A stretch of DNA of 64,000 bases, taken from positions 62,001-126,000 of the forward strand of contig URGP01000003.1 of the NCBI GenBank assembly GCA_900547395.1, written 5' to 3'. A model generated the notes under the pieces. That model was not told the origin of the DNA. It searched no databases and saw only the letters and a list, made by a program, of their open reading frames with translations. The stretch comes from an uncultured Opitutales bacterium. Its GTDB lineage: Bacteria > Verrucomicrobiota > Verrucomicrobiia > Opitutales > Intestinicryptomonadaceae. The position numbers and the translations under genes are program-made. Each line of letters starts with the position of its first letter. The first letter of the stretch is position 1. Shown here piece after piece: positions 47,016 to 54,951 of this stretch.

Positions 47016-49475
47016 CTACTCGTATATGAACGACACTGAAATTTTTTCGGAAGAATTTGAAGTTTTTACGCGCACCCAATATCCGCAAAAATCATCCGAA
47101 AACGTCTTTTCAAACGGAACGCCGGCTTTAAGCTTTATTGTTTCGTACTTTACCCAGAGTCCCGTGCCGTCAATATCAACTTCAATATCCAAATCAGTAT
47201 CGGAAGAAGAAACTGCATAAACAGACTTTTTGTCATACCCCGTCAAAAGAAGCATGTCCGAAGTTTCGCCTGCCGAAACTTTTTTGCAAATCCACGGGCT
47301 TCCTTTGCCGACAGGCTTGCCAAGTTTCCACAAGTCGTCTATCACTCCTGCCCAAAGAGACAGCTTGCCGTCATCGGAAGTTATTATGTGCCTGTTTAAC
47401 AATTTTTCTGCTCCATTTTCAATTCCGCTCATGAACATCAGCCCTCCGAAAGAGCAAAAATCAAAAATATCAAAGTCATGAGAAGCTATCGGGCGGACTT
47501 TCGCCATGCCCTGCGCGTTTACGGCAGGCAGTTCATAGAAAGTGCCTCCGCAGTTTAACAAGTCGCGCTCGGTTACGACTTCTCTTGCAACGCGCAAAAT
47601 TCCAAATTCTGATGTCCCGTCAAAAGATTTGTTGCAGGGCAACAGATAGCGGACCCCTCTTTCCTCTATCAAAACGGTGTCGCCGACATATGAAATTCCT
47701 TTTGGAGCTTCTTCCGTTTCAGCCAAAACCGATTCTTTAACGGAAGAATCTTTTACAAGCCTTAAGCTTTCATTAAGGGAATAAATGTTTCCGCCGTCTT
47801 TACCGCGCGCCAATGCGCCAAGCTTCTTGCTTTTTATACCCATTGAGCGAAGCAAGGCGGCGTTCGCATTTTTGCTTCCGCGCTTTGCAATCCCGTCAAA
47901 AATATCGGAGGGTATGCGCTTTTCAAAATCAAAAAGCGTAAAATGCGCGGAAAGCGAAACTGCGTCTGTTCGCGGAACAATACGGGTCCATTCCGCGTCT
48001 TCAAGCTCAATAAATTTTGACGAATTTTTATCGAGCGTAATTTCGCGCGATTTTACAAAACCGCTTTTCCCGTCGGAAGTCTGTATTTCGATTAAAACGG
48101 GAGCGTCGGTTTTATGGTCAAGAACAAGAATTCGCTTGTCAAATCCCGCCGTAAGCATTGCGTCGGAAAGCGTGCCTGAGGCAACGTTTTCACGCAAAAA
48201 CACGCTGCCTCTGCCAAGTTTTGCGCCGAGATTGTCGAGCCTGCCGTCGGGAACAAACCAAATATTCGAGTTTGAATTTAGCGGATGAGCCTTCTTTGCC
48301 TTTAAATCGCGGCTGTTCATAAACTCTTTTTGAGCGGAATCGTCGCAGCCAAGAGCAATGACATCTCCCCATCTGCAAAAATCCCCAATGACTTTCAAAT
48401 ACGAAGACCTCATCCTGATTCCCGAAAAATCCTTCCTCGAAAACGACTTTGGAAATCTCCAAAACGCGCCATGCATGGTCATTAAATATTCGTCGCCGCC
48501 AATATTTCTAATGCGCGGCCATTCCGTATTCCAGCCATGGGAGCCGTCATAAGAATGGCTTGATTTCGGAAGGCGAAACGACGACCAGCTTCCGCCGTCG
48601 TTTAACATTAAAATTACGGATTTTGCATCCCAGCCCAACGCCCATATCGGAGTTGATTCGGGATTTTTTGAGCCTGCTATTCCGTCTTTTGATGTTATTT
48701 CAGTAAACTGGCACTTGCGAATTTCCGTCCAGTCGGAATCTCCGCATTCCCAAAATGCAAGCGCCCCCGAAGTTATTGTCGGATCTTCCGCAACTTTGGG
48801 ATGGCGAATGCCGTTGTTGGCATAAAACAATTTTCCAAACCCCGAATAAAGCCCCTTGCCGTGATAGCCGTGAAGATTTGATTTTTTGGGAAGAGGCTTT
48901 CCGTTTTTGTCGAATTTCTGCGGATAATCTTTCAAATTGCCGTCCCTTATGATTTCCCTAACCTTCAAAGTGTTCACATCGACTTCATAAAGCCCCTCTT
49001 CCATCGTGGCAAAATATACGCTGTTTTCGGGAGTTTGCAGACTGCGCGCAGTGCCTGTTATTCTTCCGTGCATGTCTTCGCGCCCGATAACTCTGACATT
49101 CCCGTTTTCATCTATGGCATAACAGCCGATGAAGAGCTGTTTTGATTCTTCATGAATGAGCCTGTTTGCATGAGTGCCGCCCACGCTTTCCTTGCGAATT
49201 GCGATGTCAAGGGTTGACGGGTTTATTTCGTAAAGCTTGTCGGAAGAATAAGAATCGCAATGCGGTCCATAAGTCAAAGCCCAAAATTTTCCCGCCCAAT
49301 TTGAGAGCGCGCCCGTGCCGCACTCGCCTTCCTTGTTCCAAAACGCAAGATGCGGATAAACTCCGGAAATGCCGACATAATTGCAAGCAATCGGCATATC
49401 TTCTTGCTTCTGCGCTTCAACACAGCTTGCGACAAAAATAGCCGACAATAAAAGAATATATTTAAAAAAATTCAT
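47016..49475 (-). CDS. Large uncharacterised lipoprotein, beta-propeller-like
   Basis: 819 residues. Signal peptide with lipobox VAS-Cys18 (MNFFKYILLLSAIFVASC), so lipid-anchored at the cell surface or periplasm. The first half shows recurring WD/NHL-like strand blocks (KLYEINPSTLDIAIRKE, SVYFATMEEGLYEVDVNTLK, KLFYANNGIRHP) suggesting a propeller; two similar C-terminal modules each carry a sandwich-like pattern (AMLTAGFDKRILVLDHKTDA and MLLLTGYDKKSVYAVSSSDT, each after SGTLSD/GETSD), so the protein has an internal duplication. Proteins like this occur with polysaccharide catabolism genes in Bacteroidota and Verrucomicrobiota, but I cannot assign a family. Single gene flanked by terminator hairpins. 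Confidence 0.75.
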   Translation of the reverse strand: MNFFKYILLLSAIFVASCVEAQKQEDMPIACNYVGISGVYPHLAFWNKEGECGTGALSNWAGKFWALTYGPHCDSYSSDKLYEINPSTLDIAIRKESVGGTHANRLIHEESKQLFIGCYAIDENGNVRVIGREDMHGRITGTARSLQTPENSVYFATMEEGLYEVDVNTLKVREIIRDGNLKDYPQKFDKNGKPLPKKSNLHGYHGKGLYSGFGKLFYANNGIRHPKVAEDPTITSGALAFWECGDSDWTEIRKCQFTEITSKDGIAGSKNPESTPIWALGWDAKSVILMLNDGGSWSSFRLPKSSHSYDGSHGWNTEWPRIRNIGGDEYLMTMHGAFWRFPKSFSRKDFSGIRMRSSYLKVIGDFCRWGDVIALGCDDSAQKEFMNSRDLKAKKAHPLNSNSNIWFVPDGRLDNLGAKLGRGSVFLRENVASGTLSDAMLTAGFDKRILVLDHKTDAPVLIEIQTSDGKSGFVKSREITLDKNSSKFIELEDAEWTRIVPRTDAVSLSAHFTLFDFEKRIPSDIFDGIAKRGSKNANAALLRSMGIKSKKLGALARGKDGGNIYSLNESLRLVKDSSVKESVLAETEEAPKGISYVGDTVLIEERGVRYLLPCNKSFDGTSEFGILRVAREVVTERDLLNCGGTFYELPAVNAQGMAKVRPIASHDFDIFDFCSFGGLMFMSGIENGAEKLLNRHIITSDDGKLSLWAGVIDDLWKLGKPVGKGSPWICKKVSAGETSDMLLLTGYDKKSVYAVSSSDTDLDIEVDIDGTGLWVKYETIKLKAGVPFEKTFSDDFCGYWVRVKTSNSSEKISVSFIYE

Positions 49476-49532
49476 ATGGACAATGAAAACAAATTGCTAA
49501 ATTAATCTTATTTTTGATATGGGTTCAAAACA

Positions 49533-49566
49533 AAAAAAGACTTTGATTGGCTTCAAAGTCTTTTTT
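49533..49566. terminator. Bidirectional-type terminator hairpin
   Basis: Perfect 13-bp A-rich/T-rich stem (49533-49545 with 49554-49566) with an 8-nt loop. On the minus strand it ends the PEP-CTERM transcript (stop at 49586) and insulates the lipoprotein gene start at 49475. Confidence 0.88.
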
Positions 49567-49585
49567 GTTTTTTATAAATTTGTTT

Positions 49586-50977
49586 TTATTTGCGACGGCG
49601 ATACGCCGCAAATGCAAAAGCCAACGCGCCAAATATCGCCGCATATGCGCTTGGCTCAGGAACTGCATAAGTATATGAGAAGATAAGGTCGTTATCTAAA
49701 TACTTAATTTCCCAACCCAAACCGCTATCGCCCATTTGTACACTTGCATCGCCGGTTCCGCTACCGATTTCACTCGTGCCCGAACCAACAAAGCGGTTTG
49801 CTTTGCTTGCCCAATCCGAACTTGCTGAAATCAATACCATTTCGTAAACCCCTGAACCATCGCCGACAAAATCCGAAAAGTCGATTTCAAGAGCTGCTGT
49901 AAACAAACCTATTGAGCCTACATTGATGGTAGAAATGCCTGCATCGTCCGACTTGAAAAGGAGAGTTGTCGTGTCCAAGCCTTGTTGCCTAAAATTAACA
50001 GCACCTGCGAAATTAATTGCATGCCCCGAACCAATGACATTAAAAGATATCTTGGCATCGCCGTCTGTTTTTTCCGTACCTATCCAGCAGTTCTTAGATG
50101 CCACGCTCAAAGTATTATTTTTACCGCCAATGGTAAAAGAAATTTCACCACTTGTTGCACCGGAACCGACAAAGAAATTATGCCCAAAATTATTTGTCGT
50201 CGCAGTTGAATTTAATGTATTATTTTCACCCGACATCGTGAAGTTAACAGTGCCACTGCTTGCTGTTACACCAATTTCAAACTTAGTTCCGACATTCATT
50301 GTGGCATTTCCATTCATATTGACTTCTGTAATGCCGCTTCCAGCTGCTTCAACTGTAAAATTATTGGTAAAAGTTGCAGTTGATTTTTTGCCGTCTTCCC
50401 CTTTTATATTGAAATAAAGGTGATTGTTGGAATCTGTGGCTTTGGCTCTGTTCATATAGAATTGCCCCGTCACATTGAACTTGTTGTCGGCCCCTGAAAT
50501 ATCGACACCTGCAGTTCCCAATATCCCATAATCGCTTGCTATACATAGGTTCTGAGTTGTAAAATCAGAATAGCCGCCAAGCTTTAAAATATTAGATGCG
50601 CTTAAAGTATCAGAAGTTGACGTATCTAAATATACACTCCAGCCGGTCATTCCGCTTAGAGAGGATCTTTTGGCTTCGGAACCCAAAAGCTCGAATGTCA
50701 TATCAGTGGCAGTCGCTATATTCTTATTGAACTGAAATGAAGATAAAGTCGCCGATGTTTCTTTTAATTGAACTTTATAATCGACATCGGCAGTAGTATT
50801 TTGTTGGAAAGTTGCCGAATTTGTAAATGTCACATTGTCGAAAATCCAAGTCGAATTTTGTTCGGTCAAGTTAAGTTCGAGTTTGTCAAAGATTTCACCT
50901 GTATATGTACCCGCGTCAATCGCCGCGAATAAACTTGCAGATGCAAAAAGTGGCAATGAATATAGTATGTTTTTCAT
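49586..50977 (-). CDS. PEP-CTERM sorted surface protein, paralogue 2
   Basis: 463 residues: signal peptide MKNILYSLPLFASASLFA, then Asn/Thr/Gly-rich beta repeats and the sorting tail VPEPSAYAAIFG, hydrophobic helix, YRRRK. It aligns along most of its length with the PEP-CTERM protein at 26243-27643 (shared blocks GKNNTLSVA, GSGHAINF, AGSGITEVN, GDGSGVYE). Function unknown; exported, exosortase substrate by family. Its own terminator follows after 20 nt. Confidence 0.88.
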   Translation of the reverse strand: MKNILYSLPLFASASLFAAIDAGTYTGEIFDKLELNLTEQNSTWIFDNVTFTNSATFQQNTTADVDYKVQLKETSATLSSFQFNKNIATATDMTFELLGSEAKRSSLSGMTGWSVYLDTSTSDTLSASNILKLGGYSDFTTQNLCIASDYGILGTAGVDISGADNKFNVTGQFYMNRAKATDSNNHLYFNIKGEDGKKSTATFTNNFTVEAAGSGITEVNMNGNATMNVGTKFEIGVTASSGTVNFTMSGENNTLNSTATTNNFGHNFFVGSGATSGEISFTIGGKNNTLSVASKNCWIGTEKTDGDAKISFNVIGSGHAINFAGAVNFRQQGLDTTTLLFKSDDAGISTINVGSIGLFTAALEIDFSDFVGDGSGVYEMVLISASSDWASKANRFVGSGTSEIGSGTGDASVQMGDSGLGWEIKYLDNDLIFSYTYAVPEPSAYAAIFGALAFAFAAYRRRK

Positions 50978-51550
50978 AATTAGATATATATAATTAGTAA
51001 ATTTAAAAATAATATTGCAAACACCATTGTCAACAAATAATTGATTTTTTTATAAATTATTGTAGCGAATATAATTTCTGCAGAAAACAACTAAATATAG
51101 CATAACCCAAAGATAAAGCCGACAAGAAAAGCCCAGATGACAAAAATTCTTTTATGAAAGCGTTGATTGACGAATTGTCTGGTTTTATTTAAAGGCAAGC
51201 AAAACAACCCATTTACTTTATGAGCACCTCATCCCAAAGAAATGGAACGCTAGAATAAAAAGGCTTTTATTACGAACGCGCTTACGCTCTATATCTGGCT
51301 TTAATTAGAATTGCCTTTTCTGAAATAAGAAGGCGGTTAGCCTACCCCAAGACTAACCGCCAGTTTATTTTCTATCTTATTTACCCCATCTCCCAATCAC
51401 GAGAGAAATAGTTTTTTAAATTGTTGTTTTATATCCTTATGATATTCTTTTTAAAGTCAAGCGTTTTTTTAACTTTTTTTAAAAAAAATTTTTTTACGCA
51501 AAGACGAATGCAAACTTCAACTTTCTAAAAAGTTTTCAGAATGTATCTTT
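50978..51550. other. 570-bp spacer without a supported gene
   Basis: It contains an inverted repeat GGCGGTTAG/CTAACCGCC (51332-51340 with 51353-51361, 12-nt loop) with a T-rich flank, and on the minus strand a 45-codon open stretch about 51100-51240 ending in a hydrophobic RIFVIWAFLVGFIFGLCYI-like segment but lacking a start codon. I read the latter as a remnant or chance frame. The final 100 nt are long A/T runs. Confidence 0.55.
51332..51361. repeat. 9-bp GC-rich hairpin in spacer
   Basis: Perfect stem GGCGGTTAG / CTAACCGCC around a 12-nt loop in otherwise AT-rich non-coding DNA. Followed on the plus strand by AGTTTATTTT, which is weakly terminator-like; no plus-strand gene ends here. Confidence 0.55.
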
Positions 51551-52086
51551 TTATTTTGAGTTTTTATAACGTTCAAAGAAATCCATAAAAACCTTATCGT
51601 TCCAAAATGTACGCGCATCATGATAAATAAATCCCATATTTGCATATTTTTTATAGCTCCATATTAAAAGAAATTCAGATGCGCAATCTTTCGGAATCCG
51701 ATTATTCATCAATTTTGCATAATCTGTTTTTAAAATTCTTACTTTCTTGTTCGAACCGTCAGGCTTTGCTTTTGAAAACCGCACAATTTTTATTTCCAAA
51801 GGTATAAATATAATGTTTTCCTTAGAATACTCATAAACTTTATCTTCTACATATACCCCCTTTGAAAGGGTTTCTTTTGGATTTTCAGAACAAACAAAGA
51901 CAACAAACTTGTCTGTATGCGAAAATAAATCCCTCACTTCGCTAAATGGAGGAGTTGTTGCGGAATATGTAAAATAATCTTTCTCCGCTTTTACATTCTT
52001 TTCAGATATAAAATTTTTCACTCATCTCCGAACAGAGGCGTAAAAGAAAACAAAAACAAAAGCGTTAGAAAGAATTTAAATTTCAT
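51551..52086 (-). pseudogene. Truncated, frameshifted copy of the thioredoxin-fold protein gene
   Basis: The ATG at 52086 begins the same 20-residue signal peptide as the gene at 52132-53109 (MKFKFFLTLLFLFSFTPLFG), then D, E and a stop. From there a +1 frame, overlapping that stop (a GTG at 52021 could start it), continues for 155 residues that align with the second half of the intact paralogue: KNFIS, FVVFVCSENPKET against VIFVCSANPEET, NIIFIPLEIK against NLILVPLEIK, ILKTDYAKLM against FLKSDYAKFI. About 125 residues (22-147 of the intact gene) are missing. Hence an exported-protein gene broken by internal deletion and frameshift. A short secreted peptide plus a re-initiated domain is the alternative. 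Confidence 0.75.
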
Positions 52087-52105
52087 GATGAAAAATAAGA
52101 ATTTA
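52028..52105. repeat. 78-bp direct repeat, copy A
   Basis: Identical over 78 bp with 53051-53128 (offset 1023 bp), with one mismatch in five further bases. It spans the signal-peptide codons and 5' untranslated region of both paralogues. The exact identity against much lower identity downstream points to a recent duplication or gene conversion of only this segment. Confidence 0.93.
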
Positions 52106-52131
52106 AAAAAATTTTAATCGACACCTGTTTA

Positions 52132-53109
52132 TTAAAACAGAGTATTCCTTACTTTTCCATTTTTGCTTCCCTTTTTTACGGGATTTTCCGATATTTTATT
52201 TTCCGATGCGCAAGATTTCAAACGACTCATAAAATCACGCATATTATAATTCCCGATGCTGAAATCAGTTTCCAATTTATGCAAGCCCCCATTTTTATGC
52301 CAACAAAGTAGAATTTCAGGATTTGATGAAACTGCAAACGAATGCGAAAAATTCTTTTTTATAAATTTTGCATAATCCGATTTTAAAAATCTCACATTGC
52401 TAAAATAAAGCGTTTTTGAGGAGCGCGGAACTTTAATTTCAAGCGGAACCAATATGAGATTTTTCATCGAAAAATCATAAAAATCGCGGGATTGGAATAT
52501 TGGAGAATTTGCAACCGTCTCTTCGGGATTTGCCGAGCAAACAAAAATCACATGTTTATCCGCCGAAGAATACATTTCTTTTAATTCCTCAAAATCCATG
52601 CTTTTCAATTCGTAAGAAAAATGTTCCGATTCCACGCGATTATTTTCTTGATTTGAAATAAAATTTTTTATTTCCAAAGCAAAATTTGTCGACTCAAACA
52701 TTCCTATCTTAAAAGAAGTAAAATCTCGAACATAATGATATTCATTTGGATGGCGAAACAATATGACGATTGGGTTATTTTCTGAAACCCTGGCGTTTGG
52801 AGGTAGCATTTTAGATAAAAAAGCACCAATTTCCTTATTTAAAAATTTATATTTGCCGCCGACCAAAACAATATTTGCTTTGCAACACAACAGATTTTTT
52901 TCCGCGAAACTTTTGAATGATTCCGAATTAAAAATCGGCGTCATCTTAACTTTTCTGTTTACATCGGGAGATATGAAAAACAAAGCTGTCTTGTTTTCAG
53001 TTTTTGCGTTTGAAAGGACTTCACCAAGATTGTCATACCAATAAACATCCCCGAACAGAGGCGTAAAAGAAAACAAAAACAAAAGCGTTAGAAAGAATTT
53101 AAATTTCAT
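52132..53109 (-). CDS. Exported protein with two degenerate thioredoxin-like repeats
   Basis: 325 residues: signal peptide MKFKFFLTLLFLFSFTPLFG, then two homologous halves. Half 1 (about 40-150): TALFFISPDVNR, TPIFNSESFKSFAEKNLL, NNPIVILFRHPNEYHYV. Half 2 (about 185-295): HVIFVCSANPEE, SPIFQSRDFYDFSMKNLI, SNPEILLCWHKNGGLHKL. The strand-helix-strand order and the Asn-Pro before a hydrophobic strand resemble the thioredoxin fold (cis-Pro loop), but the CxxC redox pair is missing in both, so it is not a thiol oxidoreductase. Family assignment is inference. A truncated paralogue lies downstream. Function unknown. Confidence 0.72.
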   Translation of the reverse strand: MKFKFFLTLLFLFSFTPLFGDVYWYDNLGEVLSNAKTENKTALFFISPDVNRKVKMTPIFNSESFKSFAEKNLLCCKANIVLVGGKYKFLNKEIGAFLSKMLPPNARVSENNPIVILFRHPNEYHYVRDFTSFKIGMFESTNFALEIKNFISNQENNRVESEHFSYELKSMDFEELKEMYSSADKHVIFVCSANPEETVANSPIFQSRDFYDFSMKNLILVPLEIKVPRSSKTLYFSNVRFLKSDYAKFIKKNFSHSFAVSSNPEILLCWHKNGGLHKLETDFSIGNYNMRDFMSRLKSCASENKISENPVKKGSKNGKVRNTLF

Positions 53110-53128
53110 GATGAAAAATAAGAATTTA
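53051..53128. repeat. 78-bp direct repeat, copy B
   Basis: Second copy of the repeat described at 52028-52105; here it forms the start of the intact gene. Confidence 0.93.
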
Positions 53129-53170
53129 TCCTATGATTAAAAACTATTGCGCAAATGCTGTCAAATTATT

Positions 53171-54511
53171 TTACACGCGCGGCTCCGAAAGAACAAGCAT
53201 CTGCCCCTTGCGAAAGAGCGAAAGCTGTCCCGTACTCGAAGACACAACAAATGCAAGACAATCCGCCGCAAGCGAAATCGAATACGCCGCAGCATGGCGC
53301 GCGCCAAGCCCTCCCGGGAGTTTCAAATTAAAGTCGGGAGTGTGGATTAACGCGCCCGCCGCTTCCAACGTGCCGCTGCCGTCTATTACAAACGCCCCGT
53401 CTATGAGCGAAAATTCCTTGACAGTCTCGTCCATGAAAGGGCTCAAAACATTCCTCTCTTCGGGCTTGTAGCCGAAAAACGGATTTAGCACTAGCTGCTT
53501 TAAATATGGGCGCAATTTTTCGGCGTCGCCAACGACAAAAAGACTGCCGACAGGCTTGCCTTCCCTGCCTTCCACCGCAAGCTCGGTTGCAATGTCAATC
53601 ACGCGCTCCACGACATCGGGCTTTACGCCCGCGGGCAAAGCGTCGGTGTTTTTCAAATAAAACTGCGAAAATTCCGCGCCTACATTGAAGACCATAATCG
53701 AATCGATGACGTCGCTTCCACGAATGCCTCCGATACAGCAAACTTTGTCGGTCTCGCTCAATATGCCCTTTGTTATGCCGACCAAAATCGCACTTTTAAG
53801 CTGCCCCATTCTTATCCGCGAATATGAGTGCACGCTGACGATTTCGTCGAAATCGTCCAAATCGGCGTCGGTTCTGCGCTCGCTCACAAGCACTATGCGC
53901 ATTCCCTTAAAGTAGTTCGCTAATCGTATGCCGTTTGTGAAAGTGTCGCCCAAAACCACGATTGCGGTGCACCCGCTGTCCTTTGCAATTTTTTCAGCCT
54001 GCGACAAAAACACCTTGTTGAGCCTTCTTGCCTTGTCGCGCACGCCGTCGGTGCCCGCAAAAGCTTCGAGAATTCTGTCCTGAAACTGCCTTATGGCAAC
54101 AGGGGCAAGAAGGCGCGCCATTGTCTCGTCGTCTGAAAAAATCCCCGCGAGGGAAGACAAAACCTTCAAGTATGAAGGCTCGTCTGCGCGTGCCAAAATC
54201 AAAAACACAAGGCGCGCGTTTGAATACTGCTCTTTGCCGTTTAAACGCAAACCCTGCGGGCATCTGCCGACCAAAAAGACGTATTTCCGCGACAAATTTT
54301 CAAGCTTTATATGCGGAAGGCAGACGCAGTTGCCAAGATAAGTTGACATCGAGTTTTCGCGCTCGGCAAGGTCTTTTTGGATTTCATGTCTGGAAACCCC
54401 GCCCAAAAGCGAATCGGGAATCATCCCAATCAATTCACCCAACGCTTCTTCAAAATCGGCGCTCTTCAAGTCGATTATGCGTGATTTTGCAAGAAACGAT
54501 TCCAAATGCAT
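53171..54511 (-). CDS. PTS EIIA-like / pyruvate-kinase-C-like / diadenylate cyclase fusion
   Basis: 446 residues in three parts. 1-150: PtsN-type EIIA-2 fold; ERENSMSTYLGNCVCLPH places His67 where the phospho-accepting histidine of PtsN lies. 160-285: a domain like the C-terminal domain of pyruvate kinase (TAIVVLGDTFTNGIRLANYF, GITKGILSETDKVCCIGG). 300-446: DisA_N (diadenylate cyclase) domain with EGREGKPVGSLFVVGD, DGA at 371-373 and GARHAAA at 403-409. The last two parts match the layout of archaeal DacZ cyclases; the third residue of the RHR motif is Ala here. Product would be c-di-AMP. It starts 2 nt after nuoA and probably ends the pheS-led unit. Activity and EIIA control are inference. 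Confidence 0.85.
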   Translation of the reverse strand: MHLESFLAKSRIIDLKSADFEEALGELIGMIPDSLLGGVSRHEIQKDLAERENSMSTYLGNCVCLPHIKLENLSRKYVFLVGRCPQGLRLNGKEQYSNARLVFLILARADEPSYLKVLSSLAGIFSDDETMARLLAPVAIRQFQDRILEAFAGTDGVRDKARRLNKVFLSQAEKIAKDSGCTAIVVLGDTFTNGIRLANYFKGMRIVLVSERRTDADLDDFDEIVSVHSYSRIRMGQLKSAILVGITKGILSETDKVCCIGGIRGSDVIDSIMVFNVGAEFSQFYLKNTDALPAGVKPDVVERVIDIATELAVEGREGKPVGSLFVVGDAEKLRPYLKQLVLNPFFGYKPEERNVLSPFMDETVKEFSLIDGAFVIDGSGTLEAAGALIHTPDFNLKLPGGLGARHAAAYSISLAADCLAFVVSSSTGQLSLFRKGQMLVLSEPRV

Positions 54512-54513
54512 TG

Positions 54514-54903
54514 CTATCTGTTTGTCTTAGGTATGTTCCAATCCAGGGCGTCCTTTTTAATTTCGTAAAAAATACCCGCCGCAATAAGGGCAACAAAGAA
54601 CATAACAGGCAAAATGAGCGCAATGTTCGCCGCTATGAACTCGCGGTAAACGAGAGCGAGAGGCAATATGAAAACAGCCTCGATGTCGAACACGACAAAA
54701 AGCATCGCAACAACATAAAATTTCACGCCGAAACGCGGATGCGGCTTTGCCAAAGGCTTTATGCCGCATTCGTAAGCGGAGTCCTTCACTGCGTTTTTCT
54801 TGGAGCGTTGTCCGAAAATATGGCTTGCGGCGATTATGCCTAAACCTACGGCAAGAGCCAAAACGATTTGAACAAAAACAGGAATATAGTCGCTTATTTC
54901 CAT
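54514..54903 (-). CDS. nuoA: NADH-quinone oxidoreductase subunit A
   Basis: Membrane subunit of complex I. Start set at the ATG at 54903 (MEISDYIPVFVQ); an upstream TTG in frame is unlikely. 129 residues with three membrane helices and the conserved YECGIKP, RFGVKFYVVAMLFVVFDIEA and FILPLA. No other nuo gene is in the window, so the subunit is separated from the main cluster. It lies between the fused peptide permease and the cyclase fusion. Confidence 0.95.
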   Translation of the reverse strand: MEISDYIPVFVQIVLALAVGLGIIAASHIFGQRSKKNAVKDSAYECGIKPLAKPHPRFGVKFYVVAMLFVVFDIEAVFILPLALVYREFIAANIALILPVMFFVALIAAGIFYEIKKDALDWNIPKTNR

Positions 54904-54951
54904 TATGCGAAAATTATTTACAACAATGCGCTTTTTGCAAGACAAATCACG

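Noticed and set aside
51155..51193. Short plus-strand frame ATG...TAA in the 51 kb spacer
   Set aside because: Twelve codons, no Shine-Dalgarno, no support.
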